DNA from: Batillaria attramentaria
Taxonomy: Eukaryota > Mollusca > Gastropoda > Batillariidae
Length of the DNA: 64,000 nt
Assembly: GCA_018292915.2 (NCBI GenBank)
Contig: JACVVK020000294.1
Span: forward strand, 440,001 to 504,000
Reading direction: 5' to 3'
The notes under the pieces were generated by a model, which was not told where the DNA came from, searched no databases, and saw only the letters and a list, made by a program, of their open reading frames with translations. The position numbers were made by a program, and so were the translations under genes. Numbering within the stretch: the stretch's first letter is position 1; every line of letters begins with the position of its first letter. Below are positions 1 to 12,345 of this stretch, in pieces.

Positions 1-1426
1 TGGGAGTGATTTCCCTTGAAAACAAAAGCAGACGTTTTTTCCCGGGGGAATTTCGGTCACACCTGTCAACAACATCGTCTCCTCCAAAATCAGGGTATGG
101 TATTATTTTGTTATGCTAACAACATTATACAGCTTAGCGAGGCGTTTCCAAATAATTAAAAGCTCTTGAACATTATGCAGCGCGAAATTAACGTCTGCTG
201 TAAAGGACGTTAAACACCCAAACACCCACGTACTTTCTCTTTCGTGTAGTTTACAAATAAAGCTGATGGCCACTAATGAGAATTGACTCGGAAAACTGAT
301 AATCGGTAGGCCTAGAGCATCAGAATCGGTTCCGAAAGCTGTCCTGCAAAGGTATACACACTAAAGAGAGAGAAAACAATTATATTATCATAACCAACTT
401 GCTGCAATGATACTATATACGAGGATCTTTGCTTGCTGCGAAGCTGATGAAAAGATTGCATTCTTTTAAGAGTATAAATGATCCTGTGAACAGGCGATAA
501 TTAAGAAAGTCACTGTCAGCAGCTACGAAGGCACATTTAGAGATAGGTAGAAAATGCTATGTAGTAAGCAATGACTGAAGTTTAGAATCAATTAGCAAAG
601 ACGCACCAATTGACATAAAGAAATGACGTTACCGACGCCGGAGAGATAAAACTTGATGCAGCTACAAAGAAACTAAAACCAGGGTACGGTATTATTTTGT
701 AATGCTCACATTATACAGCTTAGCAAGGCGTTTCCAAATAATCAAGTGCTCTTGAACGTTATGCAGCGCGAAAATGATTAAAGTCTGCCGTAAAGAACGT
801 TAAACACCCGAACACCCACCCCTCTGCTGTACGCCTGTACTTTATCTTTCACGTGGTTTACAAACAGCTGACAACGCTCTCTGAGAACGCTACAGGTATG
901 ACATATTGTCTTTGGTTTCAGGCATTAATAACAGAAAAGATGAACGTTGAGGCAGTTTCTTTGTAGCTGCATCAAGTTTTATCTCTCCCGCGCCGGCAAT
1001 GTCTTTCCTATAATGTCAGTTGGTTATGACCATTAAAATAATTAATTAAATACATAAATTTCTCTCTCTCTCTCTTTCTATTTATACCTTTGCAGGACAG
1101 GTTTCAGAACCAGCTCTGATGCTTTACCGTTTATCAGTTTTCCGTTCTCAATAATGATCATCAGCTTTATTTGTAAACTACACGAAAGAGAAAGTACGTG
1201 GGTGTTTGGGTGTTTAACGTCCTTTACAGCAGACGTTAATTTTGTGCTGCATAATGTTCAAGAGCACTTAATTATTTGGAAACGCCTCGCTAAGCTGTAT
1301 AATGTTGTTACCATAACAAAATAATACCGTACCCTGGTTTTGGAGGAGACAATGTTGTTGACAGGTGTGACCGAAATTCCCCCGGGAAAAAACGTCTGCT
1401 TTTGTTTTCAAGGGAAATCACTCCCA
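1..1426. mobile_element. Long inverted-repeat (foldback/MITE-like) element
   Basis: The first bases (TGGGAGTGATTTCCC) are the exact reverse complement of the bases ending at 1426. The match continues inward: 1-415 pairs with about 1017-1426, and 608-676 pairs with about 949-1025. The left arm carries an extra ~190 bp (about 418-607) that the right arm lacks. The centre (about 680-870) holds a third, directly oriented partial copy of the arm. No transposase reading frame is present, so this is a non-autonomous element. The left flank lies outside the window, so a target-site duplication cannot be checked. The superfamily is not recognised. Confidence 0.8.
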
Positions 1427-3276
1427 CGCACAATAATCTCCGAGCCATGCTAAAAATTCACTGTGCCGGTGAATTTGACAGAATTCCTCGCTTCTGTGCA
1501 CATTGTGAAATAGCACGGGGACCTCAAAGTTGTTCGCAATTGTCCACTTTCCTTGTCACCGAGTATTTTAATGTTTTTCCTTCTTAGCTATTACTTATCT
1601 CGGCTCGGTCTCGGTTAGCCCGACTTGGCCGTGGTTGCGGGGGCCTAGTGTTAACGATTCGGCCCCCGGTACGGGGATGCAGCGCACCAGTTCCTTGATA
1701 TCCTACTGACTGATTTCATTTGACATTACCATGACACGTAAACCTGCAACCACACAGGGACTATATACTAACAGAAAATTGAACACTGTAACGCTGATGT
1801 CACCCGGAAGACGTTTTTCTCTGAACAAACATCGAACACGACCGAACGAACACGGTTGTTTCTTGTGTGACATGCGGCTCCCACGTGTCTTTGCTCTAAT
1901 AAATAACTCGACAGCGCTGATTGGTGGCTATATTTAGCGACTTTGTCGATCGGCGTGTGGTACACTGAGGTATGCAGGAAACGTTAAGCCTGCTCTTTGA
2001 CTGGGCACAGCGCGCGAAACACACATGTGCACGTCACAGTCGTTGCGCTCGGTGTGTCTACTAACTACAAAACTGAACACAGCTGTGCTCGGTGACAAAC
2101 CGATTGAAGATGCACTGTCCGCCATGTTTGCGCACCGACTGACTGACGTAGTACAGCCAGTCAGAATCTGTTGTGGAAACCACAGTCACAGTTGTGGCTA
2201 TTTGAAACTGATCCAGGTTACTGTGATGACGCCACAGCGGCGGAAACCCCCAAAATCACAACTGTGTCACAACTGTGGACAGCACTGTGGCGCTCCGCAG
2301 TGCCCAATTAAGAGCCGGCTTTAGGCCAAAGAAAGTCAAATTTCTCTGCTTTTAGAAGCCGCAAAGTCACGAAATGATCGTAGCGGCGAAAAGGAGCATC
2401 TATTCACGTGGCAAACAGCTTTGTAAGCGGCACTCAGTTTTTTTCCACTCAGAACTTCGCGGCCATTACGAACATAGAGACTTTAAATACCAGGACCCGT
2501 ATGTAAAAGTCGGGGTTAGGGAGTTGAGCCCCGGGTTAGAGTCTAACCTCAAACTAAACTAGCTCTAGGCTGAATTTTCTGTTGTTTTTTGTTTCAAATC
2601 AGGAAGCGGGCCCATTCCAGCAAGATACCTATGCCGTTATAGAATGATGTTTTGTCTTTCTTTCTTCGCTTCCTTTTTTTAAATTTAATTTTGTTTTGGG
2701 GTTTCTTTTGTCCTAATCTGGGTTAATCTGGGTTAGGCCCGTAGCCGTGGGTTAAATTAACCTCGAGTTTTACGTACGAGCCTTAGGGGGTTTTAATTTT
2801 CGCCGTGGCGTCAGTACTATGACGTACATGAAGCAGTGGTACCCATAACAGTATCCAGGCGTGGTCAGGTAAAGCCGTTTCGCTTCAGTTACCCCCCACC
2901 TGATCGTGGCCGGAGATGAGATCTATTATTAACACTTACACTACTTTATTATCTCCGCGCATAAGAAATCCACGGCGCAGCCTTTTTCACTGTCCTTGCG
3001 GGAATGTAGGCATAGCGGATCTACCCAAACATTGAAAGAAAAGAAAAGGAAAAACCTGCAGCCGTGCGTGTCGGCGTTCATTGACGCATGTCTCTTCACG
3101 AGAGGAAGCTTAATACGTCACGCGTCAAACTGTTAACTGTCAGTCTACAAAGGGACATTGTGTGTGGGATTTGCTTGAAGTTGTAAAGTCAGTCTTGCGT
3201 ATGAGTGATATAGCTGGAAAAGTTACTGCGCATATCGGCTGCAGGCATAAATTTATGGGTTTTCTATATACACCGG
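1427..3276. other. Gene-free stretch
   Basis: No coding region or RNA gene is recognised here; the open frames are short and resemble nothing known. It contains one copy of a dispersed repeat (2313-2490), listed separately. Confidence 0.5.
2313..2490 (+). repeat. Dispersed repeat, copy 1 of 2
   Basis: This segment is a diverged direct copy of 6173-6345. Shared blocks include the context TTTCTCTNCTNTTAGAAGCC near the start and ACATAGAGNCTTTAAAT at the end, with several indels between. It has no coding capacity and its origin is unknown. Confidence 0.6.
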
Positions 3277-3292
3277 AGAGAGAGAGAGAGAG

Positions 3293-3372
<80 letters not shown>
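3277..3372. repeat. Compound (GA)n(TG)n microsatellite
   Basis: A short GA run is followed directly by about 38 TG dinucleotides, ending at the edge of the 32-bp minisatellite. Confidence 0.95.
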
Positions 3373-3374
<2 letters not shown>

Positions 3375-3375
<1 letters not shown>

Positions 3376-3855
3376 CCTCAAACTGCTTAGACCCAGGGCA
3401 CTTCCAGCCTCAAGCTGCTCAGACCCAGGACACTGCTAACATAAAGCTACACTGACCCTGGGCACTTCCAGCCTCAAACTGCTTAGACCAGGGGCACTTT
3501 CAGCCTCAATCTGCATTGACCCGGGGCACTTCCAGCCTCAAGCTGCTCAGACCCAGGACACTGCTAACATAAAGCTACACTGACCCTGGGCACTTCCAGC
3601 CTCAAACTGCTTAGACCAGGGGCACTTCCAGCCTCAAACTGCTTAGACCAGGGGCACTTCCAGCCTCAAACTGCTTAGACCAGGGGCACTTCCAGCCTCA
3701 AACTGCTTAGACCAGGGGCACTTCCAGCCTCAAACTGCTTAGACCAGGGGCACTTCCAGCCTCAAGCTGCTCAGACCCAGCGCACTGCTAACATAAAGCT
3801 ACACTGACCCTGGGGCACTTCCAGCCTCAAGCTGCAATGACCCGGGGCACTTCCC
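3375..3855 (+). repeat. 32-bp minisatellite, 15 units
   Basis: Fifteen head-to-tail units of 32 bp (one of 33) fill 481 bp. The commonest unit reads GCCTCAAACTGC followed by TTAGACCAGGGGCACTTCCA. Variant units beginning GCCTCAAGCTGCTCAG and ACATAAAGCTACACTG recur as an ordered pair three times, so there is a higher-order arrangement beside a homogenised block of five near-identical units. Confidence 0.95.
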
Positions 3856-4129
3856 GCTGGGGAGTACGTTCAGCGTGTTAGACAGGCTTCGAAACTTGAA
3901 TTGTGTAGGCCACTCAGGTATGGCGTGATTTCTCGAAAACCGCGATTTCGTAAGAGCGGGAAGATTCCAAAGAGACCGAAGTACAGTGACACGGATGTAC
4001 TCGTATAAATGAATATTCATTGAGTATGCGTAATCTGAGCGCAAATGTTTCGTTGCCCTTCCTGGTAAAACTGCGTTTCAAAACAGCTGCAAAATAATAA
4101 TTGATGGGCTGCGTTCAGTCTGTGCGTGC

Positions 4130-4136
4130 GTGTGGG

Positions 4137-4180
<44 letters not shown>

Positions 4181-4206
4181 TGTGTGTGTGTGTGAACGAA
4201 CGCGCA

Positions 4207-4240
<34 letters not shown>
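4130..4240. repeat. (TG)n and (TC)n microsatellites
   Basis: An imperfect TG array (about 4130-4193) is followed by a CT array (4210-4239). No unique feature lies between them. Confidence 0.9.
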
Positions 4241-4241
<1 letters not shown>

Positions 4242-4615
4242 TGATGACTCACTCAGACCCACTCGCGCGTCAGCTCACAGCTGACAACAAACCGATCTGT
4301 ACCCGGATTTCGTAATCATGCAGCCACCCCGTTTTTTTCACAGCTGTCCTCGCCTACTTCTTGCCGCCAGGACTTCACTCCTCTGCCTACCAGTCATTGG
4401 GACAATTAACCTTCTATGTGTTCTCTCATCCAGTGTCACCTGTCTCTCAGTCTTAGTACTCAGGCATTCTAAATGTTAATTGGCTTCGCGCTCATGACTG
4501 ACTGTCTTGCGAAACCTTATACAGGGTGGGTAAATGCTCTTGCTTTGTGATACGTTGTGTCGTGAAGATACGTAGGTAAAAACGCACTAATAACCACTCT
4601 AGCTTGCTATTTAGA

Positions 4616-4813
4616 CTTGTATATGACGGGGGAGCCGGGGTGGCCGAATGGTAGAGCGTTGGACTTCTAATGCTCGGGTCGTGAGTTCGTATCCGGGCTG
4701 GGGCCAAATATTTGTGCTGGCTTTTTCATCGTTGCTCCGTCTTTGATATCACCCGTATGTGGTGGAGAAGGACGTTAAACCCCCCAAACACCCACCCACC
4801 CTTGTATCTGACG
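4616..4813 (+). mobile_element. Full-length tRNA-derived SINE (family A) with target-site duplication
   Basis: The element occupies 4629-4800. Its head is tRNA-like: an A-box region (GGTGGCCGAATGGTAGAGCG) and a B-box region (GAGTTCGTATCC). The body reads GCCAAATATTTGTGCTGG, then GTCTTTGATATCACCCGTA, then GGACGTTAAAC, and the tail is (CCCA)n. It is flanked by a 13-bp duplication with one mismatch (4616-4628 and 4801-4813). Its tRNA head could serve as an internal RNA polymerase III promoter. It resembles SINEs common in molluscs, but the named family was not determined. Confidence 0.9.
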
Positions 4814-4916
4814 AAGTTTAAGTTTGTGCGGCATGTTTTATGCATCTGCTACACTCATAAGGGACTGGCGCACCTTTATGCACTGCAGCAGGCAAAGCTC
4901 TTAAAGTGGCTACCGG

Positions 4917-5052
4917 CATAATTTCGGCTGGGGCCAAATATTTGTGCTGGCCTTTTCATCGTTGCCCCGTCTTTGATATCACCCGTATGTGGTAGAAAAG
5001 GACGTTAAACTCCCAAACACCCACCCACCCACCCACCTTGCCATAATTTCGG
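4917..5052 (+). mobile_element. 5'-truncated SINE family A copy with TSD
   Basis: The insertion (4928-5041) starts at CTGGGGCCAAATATTTGTGC, just after the position of the tRNA B box, and so lacks the tRNA head. An 11-bp perfect duplication (CATAATTTCGG) flanks it at 4917-4927 and 5042-5052, which shows it inserted as the truncated form. It lies about 130 bp from a full-length copy. Confidence 0.9.
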
Positions 5053-5126
5053 ACTTTCGGAGAGATTTCAGTGTACAAACTTCAATCGATCGTGAGCGGT
5101 CTGATTCATCGCGACCGATTCTGGTG

Positions 5127-5155
5127 GTGGTGGGGGGGGGGGGGGGGGAGGGGGA
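5127..5155 (+). repeat. Poly-G tract
   Basis: A GGTGGTGG start runs into a long G homopolymer broken by single A residues. Many similar tracts occur across the window. Confidence 0.8.
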
Positions 5156-5572
5156 GATTTTAAAGCATATCTAGGGTGTCATGCGTAGGGTTATGTTTAA
5201 TAGGAATAAATCAGCATTTTCTTTGAAATCCGTAATGATCTGTGCTGTGCAGCCTTTGAAGCACTGACTCCGTCCTGGCAGTGCTACGATTCGGAGTAGC
5301 ACCCGATACACCCGCAACCATTTTGACTGACTACCCATGCACCGTGATATGTACAGCGAGCCCAGCTGATTTTACGTTCCGTGTGTAGGCCAAGATTGAA
5401 AACTGACACGCCTTCTGCTAGCATTTGTTAACCTAATTTTCCTGAAAAGCTGGGGGTTGGGGTGTTGGCTCTTATCTGCTAATATGCAAGCCGCACGTTA
5501 GGCAAGGAAAATTCTGTATGATAGTAAATAAATTTTATGGCTTGATCTCTGACAGTACGTTGGCCTTGGCTT

Positions 5573-5654
<82 letters not shown>

Positions 5655-5657
5655 GTG

Positions 5658-5703
<46 letters not shown>

Positions 5704-5802
5704 CCGTGGTCGACAGTTTTCAAACTAAACTTACCAGTGTCACTTTTACATAATTATTCAGGCCTTTGATATAGGTTACTTGACAACTTCAGCAACAAAA
5801 TC

Positions 5803-5886
<84 letters not shown>
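5573..5886. repeat. Two (CA)n arrays, one with a CGTGGC break
   Basis: CA arrays occupy about 5573-5698 and 5807-5886. The first is interrupted once by CCGTGGC (about 5653), the same interruption seen about 17 times in the giant array at 8.35-9.22 kb. Confidence 0.95.
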
Positions 5887-5887
<1 letters not shown>

Positions 5888-6172
5888 GTCAGCGCCTTTT
5901 CAAAGTCTCAATACGTATGAGAGGCATACAACAGTGCGTGTGGAACACTTTTCATCAAATGCGCTGAATCTGTACATCAGAATCAGTCACTTGGGTCACA
6001 GTATAGCAAATGAGACCGTTGCGGTGACTCTGGTCAGCGTATAAGTTGTTGTAGAAGTGTACCGCGTACTGAGCACACGACATTATTTGGTTGCGGACTG
6101 AGGACCAGCCAGACGCCGCCGATTGGTTGCTATTTTTATCAGCCTTTTCGGAGTCCAAGTCTGAGCAAAAAT

Positions 6173-6345
6173 GGATCGTAGGCTCAAAGAGAGTCGTATT
6201 TCTCTTCTATTAGAAGCCACAAATTCGCGAATACGGTCGCAATGACCAAATGAAACATCCCTCTATGTGGTAAACAACCTCAGAGCTTCGAAAGCGGCAG
6301 TTTTCCATCTCAGCGGCGTTAGGGACATAGAGGCTTTAAATTCAT
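6173..6345 (+). repeat. Dispersed repeat, copy 2 of 2
   Basis: This is the diverged direct partner of 2313-2490. The two copies lie about 3.9 kb apart with unrelated sequence between them. Confidence 0.6.
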
Positions 6346-6721
6346 TATCTTGACGTGAGAGGGCAGTCGGTGAAAACAGGCACACTACAGTTCGGGAGCA
6401 TGCCTGCCCGCTGGTTTTGCAGGGGCGGACCTAGGTATGCGCTATTTGCGGAATATATTTTGATTGCAATGAACAAGCAAAACGTCCTTGGCACTGAACC
6501 GGCAGTCGCTTAGCGTTGGCAAAAGTTGGCGCCTTTCTGCCGCTGCAAAACCTACATGTACAAAAAAAATTGTAAAAAGCTGTTTGCAGTGCCAGCAGGA
6601 TTGCAAGCGTGTTTAAAAAGGAGAAGATGGCTCAGATGGACAGAGGACAGCGGGCAAAACAACTGTACTCTAAAAAGTAACGACAAACGGCTAAAATACC
6701 TTTTTCGGGGAACTTGTTGAT

Positions 6722-7035
6722 AAAATATCATTATTATAGTCATTATTACCATTATTAGCATCAAAAGCATCATTATCATTACTGTCATGACTATCATCAT
6801 TATCATCATCATTGTCGTCGTAGTTGTCATTATCGAGTCGTTGTCATTATCGTTGTCATTATCATCAATATTACCATTATCATTATTATCATTATCATCA
6901 TTATCATCATTATCTTTATTATCATTATCATTATTATCATCATCATTATCATCATTATCATCATTATCATCTTTATCATTATCATCATTATCATCATTAT
7001 CATCATCATTATCATTATCATCATTATCATTAATT
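6722..7035. repeat. (ATT/ATC)n trinucleotide-rich tract
   Basis: About 310 bp of ATT, ATC and related triplets. It creates artificial open frames on both strands (Asp/Asn-rich, Ser/Leu-rich, Ile/Met-rich). These are low-complexity shadows, not genes. Confidence 0.95.
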
Positions 7036-7090
7036 AATACAGAGACATCCACCGAGAGTATCTCGGTTCAGTCAAAGAGATACCTCACCC

Positions 7091-7220
7091 TCATCATCAT
7101 CCATAACAAAAATTGCCCCAGTTTCCGAGCCCTCCATGATTCCACCCATGACCTGGGAGAAATACTGCTGAAGCTGGCAAGGAATTAGGGCAGGGTACAA
7201 ATTGAAAATCTGTGTGACAC
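7091..7220 (+). mobile_element. Tail fragment of tRNA-headed composite repeat (family D)
   Basis: This segment matches the 3' end of the adjacent complete element (about 7578-7750). Shared blocks include AATTGCCCCAG, CGAGCCCTCC, TTCCACCCAT and CTGTGTGACA. It ends exactly where the tRNA-like head of the next copy begins, so the two form a head-to-tail partial dimer. Confidence 0.75.
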
Positions 7221-7750
7221 CGGCCCCCGTAGTGTAGTGGTTAGCACTTCGGACCATGGACCGGGAGACCCGGGTTCGAATCCCAGCCGAGGCAAGCGGG
7301 ATTTTTCCTACCTAGGTCGGCTCCTACCCAGAGCGGGTGTGCTATGGGCCCAGTGGGGAGGCTGTTGCCACACAGCCGAGCTTCACCCACTTCACGGGTG
7401 CGACTTTGGGGGTGCTTCCCTTGGTATGACTCGTCTTATAATGTGGATGATTACATGGCCGGCACCGCAGGTGCCGTAGTTCCCGGGCCTGGTTAATGCC
7501 GGGATATTTATGACAGGAAGCGTGGAATGCGGCCCTGTCCCGCAGTCCCAAACCACACGGACCTCCATAGCATCATCTTACCATCATCCTCATCTCCACC
7601 ATCATGCATAATAAAAAATTGCCCCAGCTTTCGAGCCCTCCGTGGATTCCACCCATAACTAGGGAGGAATACCACTGGAGCCGGCAAAGAGTTGTGGCAG
7701 CAAAAAAAAAACCAAAAAAACAAAAAACAACAAAAAAAACTGTGTGACAA
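7221..7750 (+). mobile_element. tRNA-derived composite repeat (family D), long body
   Basis: The head resembles a tRNA: GTAGTGTAGTGGTTAGCAC (A-box region), then GGGTTCGAATCCC (B box and T-loop). It is followed by a ~450-bp body unlike the family A SINE, then a tail that also appears immediately upstream. The tail contains an A/C-rich simple stretch (about 7700-7739). It is too long and too decorated to be a functional tRNA gene. Confidence 0.7.
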
Positions 7751-7931
7751 CAGACTGACATACAGCACCAGCATGTCAGTTTTCCTTTTTCTTCTTCTTG
7801 ATTCGTTGGACTTTCACGCCTGGTAACAGGACTCCAGCCATGCTGTTATTCACACTTGCAATGCTAATCCGATAGAAGTTCTTTCCTTAAAGTGCATAGG
7901 GATCAGCTAACATTGAATTTCATTCCCGGGT

Positions 7932-9222
<1,291 letters not shown>

Positions 9223-9599
9223 CAGACGGAACACAGCACAGCACAGCACAGCATTTAGTAAAACCAGTTTGAACCAGTGGAGGCGCCGAGGTGTGTCGCT
9301 GATCAGTGTTGTTGTGTGTGTGTCATGGTCACAGTCATAGGCTGCGGTTCAGGTTTTGACGACAGACTATGTAGGTCGTGACTGACGCGACAGTGTTATG
9401 TCGCAATGTCTTCTAGTACCGCGGGTAGTGCTGGGCCACTTGCCATAGTAACGTTCTCTGGCCCGCCGGCCACGGTCTATTTACTGCACGCGACTGCCGA
9501 AGTCTGCTGTCCTACTACGCTTGACTGAACACAGACTGCACAAGTACATGGCAGACTTCAGCAACACTGAGAGCGAGAGCCTTCCGTGAAATGTTAATT

Positions 9600-9602
9600 A
9601 GT

Positions 9603-9642
<40 letters not shown>

Positions 9643-10140
9643 CCCTATCAACAGCTATCGACAGCCATCTCAGTCGAGTCACTGCACACTGGCACCCCCT
9701 CCCCCCCTCACACACACACACACACACACACACACCCCCCTATCAACAGGGGTGAGTGAGTTTTTAGGGCTTAAAGCCGCGCGAGCCACAAAGACTAATT
9801 CGCGGCTGAGTGTGCCTGCACTACATGAAAAAAACAAAAATGTAACGTTGGACATAGGATGCAGACTGGTCTACGGGGCAATATAAACCTAGGACATGCA
9901 GGAGACGCTGCACCTTCATGCTAATTTCTCGAACTCCCGATTACAAAAAAGCGTAGAAAACAAATAACAATTACAACTGGGTAAAACAAAGATAAATACT
10001 AAGCGCATATACAGCAAATATTGCAACTTATCATCTCCTAGGCGCAATAAACCAGTCCGCAGTCCCTATCAACAGTCATCCCAGTCGAGTCACTGCACCC
10101 CCTCCCCCCCCCCCCCGCCAACTCCCCCCCCCCTCCCCCG
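9600..10140. repeat. Simple repeats and a repeated 45-bp motif
   Basis: (CT)n(CA)n at 9602-9642 is followed by TATCAACAGCTATCGACAGC through GAGTCACTGCAC and a C-rich run (about 9645-9706). A shorter version recurs at about 10066-10112, also ending in a poly-C run. No coding sequence is seen. Confidence 0.6.
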
Positions 10141-10641
10141 ACCTGTCTTGCAAACTGAAGACACTGTGTAGGTGCGCAGTGTAGTGACACCAGCGCCGGC
10201 CGGTTTACCTGAACTTCTTAGTAAGACGGCCTTGACATTACCCCGCCACCTGACTCAGTGCACACGACCCGGTCGTGAGCGGGGAACTGGCAGCTAACGT
10301 TCCTCACTTCTGCGGTCATTGTATCCTGCAGTGAATTTCACAATCATTTCTAGGGCAGCGATGTCATAGTGTCGATGAGACGAGCAACCTATGGGTCAAT
10401 CGGCCGGCAGAAAGTATTATCTAACCTAAGATTGTCGAGTTGATGCCGCTCTTGTTTCTTCCAAGCAAGACGTCATTCACGGACTTTCATTAAAAACGAC
10501 GTGGATTATAATGCAATTTGAAAAGATTATGCAATTTATATTTTGCTTCCGGATACTTTTACAAAATACCAAGCTGAGAAGAAACTGCTCTGTAGTAATT
10601 TGTACTAATGCTCACATAGTCTGCGTCACAGAAATCAGTAT
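10113..10641. other. Gene-free unique stretch
   Basis: Apart from the C-rich run at its left edge, nothing is recognised here: no gene, RNA or repeat that can be named. Confidence 0.4.
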
Positions 10642-10776
10642 AGAAATTATCTAGAGGTGGGTGGGTGTTTGAGAGTTTAACGTCCTTTTCCACCACGTAA
10701 GGGTGATATCAAAGACAGGACAACGAGAAAAAGACCAGCACAAATATATGGCCCCAGTCGGGAGAAATTATCTAGA
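10642..10776 (-). mobile_element. 5'-truncated SINE family A copy (reverse) with 14-bp TSD
   Basis: The insertion (10656-10762) reads from the (TGGG)n tail complement through GTTTAACGTCC and GATATCAAAGAC to GGCCCCAGTCGGG. It therefore ends just after the tRNA B-box position. A perfect 14-bp duplication (AGAAATTATCTAGA) flanks it at 10642-10655 and 10763-10776. Confidence 0.92.
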
Positions 10777-11149
10777 AATATATTAGTATCCAGTCTAAGC
10801 CGGAATAAAAATTTCCTCTCATCCAGTCGTGAAACCAGTTAGCAGCTGCATACGTGATTGGCTTCCCTTTTTTATGTTGTTTCCATAGTAATGGAAACAA
10901 CATCATAGGACGGGCTAAATTTTCCACGTTCATGGGCAAGCATCTGTGGTACAAACGCACGTCACTGCCGATCTCCCGCAGAGACGATTTTGCAAGTGTA
11001 ACTCTGACAATGACGTAAGAAAACATGCGTCATCGACGCTGGCATGTATGGTCCGCCGAACGCACTTCTCCTCCTCAGTGAGTGCCGTCTGTGCGGATGT
11101 GTGTGCGTGCGTGCGTGCGTGCGTGCGTGCGGCTGTGTGTGTGTGAATT

Positions 11150-11760
11150 GTGTCCAGGCCCGTTTCTTCGAAAATACTTAACCGAATGGCTTCAAATTTG
11201 GGGTATCCAAATATATCAAAATGTTACATTAGACGATTCAAGCGTGTGATGATTGCTTAAGTGATTTGGGAGTTATCGCCCTTTTGAGACAAGTTGGTTG
11301 TCTTTCGTGTTCAGGCGTAATATTTATTTAAATCACTCAATTGTTTGGCAGTAGATAGCTTGAATACGGACACTGAACAGAGTCACTACTAGAAAATGGT
11401 CGCTCTTATAGTTTTCATGTAAACCGAGCCTGAGTTGACATTGCATGTGAACCCAGTTCAGATGCCTATTTCTCCGAAAATAATGAACCGATCAATTTCA
11501 AATTTGAGGTTTATAAATGAATCAAGATTGTTGAATAGAAGGCCCGATCCAGGTACGATTGCACACTTGATTTGCGAGTTATCGCCCTTTTCAGAAAAAG
11601 TGGCTTTCTGGCGTTTAAAGGCGTAATATTTACCTAAACCACTCCATTTTTTGGACATAGATAGCATGAATACGGACTCTCAAATAAATGAATTTTGGAG
11701 GTTGTTGCTTTTATACTTTTGGCGTAAGCCGTACCTGATGAAAGTGCTGGTGAACACACT
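11150..11760 (+). repeat. Two-unit ~304-bp satellite-like tandem repeat
   Basis: Diverged direct copies start near 11165 and 11469. Shared blocks in order include CGAAAATA, TTCAAATTTG, GAGTTATCGCCCTTTT, GGCGTAATATTTA and GAATACGGAC. No protein resemblance was recognised. Divergence between the units suggests an old duplication. Confidence 0.75.
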
Positions 11761-11934
11761 TTAGATCTCAAAATCGCTCCTACTATACATAGATAATGAG
11801 CCTGGGGTGCCATAAAAAATATGCAAAAAAAAATAGAAAAATTCACTGCAGCCGTTATCGTCAGTTGACTCGAAAATTTGTACTCACAGCACATTTCCTC
11901 TACAAGCCACACGCCTCACAAACATCGAAAAAGA

Positions 11935-12345
11935 GACGCACGCGCACTGACGTAAAGTAAGTGCGTCATGTTTGATTGACGTGATGCTGTTTTTTCTTGG
12001 GGGGTGTCTCGCCACTTTCTTTCCGAATTCCTCTGTTTGGAGACGTGGTGTATTTTACTTCTACTATGTCGCCATCTTCGTGCAATCGCAGAGAAGACAC
12101 GGGATATAACAGAATACAACTCCAATACTTTATGAACAGAATATGCACGGAGAACAAATTCATGAAAGAAGAAGAACCCAGAACGCTGTGCAGGGCTGCT
12201 TACGTACTGAACAGGTCAGATCCATCGCAGAAAAGGCACGCGCGCACTGACGCAAAAGGCAGTATCAGCGTCATTTTTCCGACGTCATGTTTGATTGACG
12301 TGATACTGGCATTTCTTGGGGATGTGTCGCCACTTTTTGGACGTT
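11935..12345 (+). repeat. Diverged ~300-bp direct repeat pair
   Basis: The block CGCGCACTGACG ... GTCATGTTTGATTGACGTGAT ... GTCGCCACTTT occurs at about 11940-12025 and again at about 12240-12340. The period (about 300 bp) is close to that of the neighbouring 11.15-11.76 kb pair, but the sequences differ. Confidence 0.65.

Noticed and set aside
3375..3855. Regularly spaced repeat that could suggest a CRISPR array
   Set aside because: Units are directly contiguous with no unique spacers, and the window is animal nuclear DNA.
4629..4700. Possible functional tRNA gene (also at 7221, 13788, 17893 and 63379)
   Set aside because: Each tRNA-like head is fused to a repeat body, repeated across the window and lacks a convincing cloverleaf; these are SINE heads.
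6552..7188. Asp/Asn-rich 166-codon frame and Ser/Leu-rich 133-codon frame
   Set aside because: Products of the ATT/ATC triplet tract; all frames are open because of composition.
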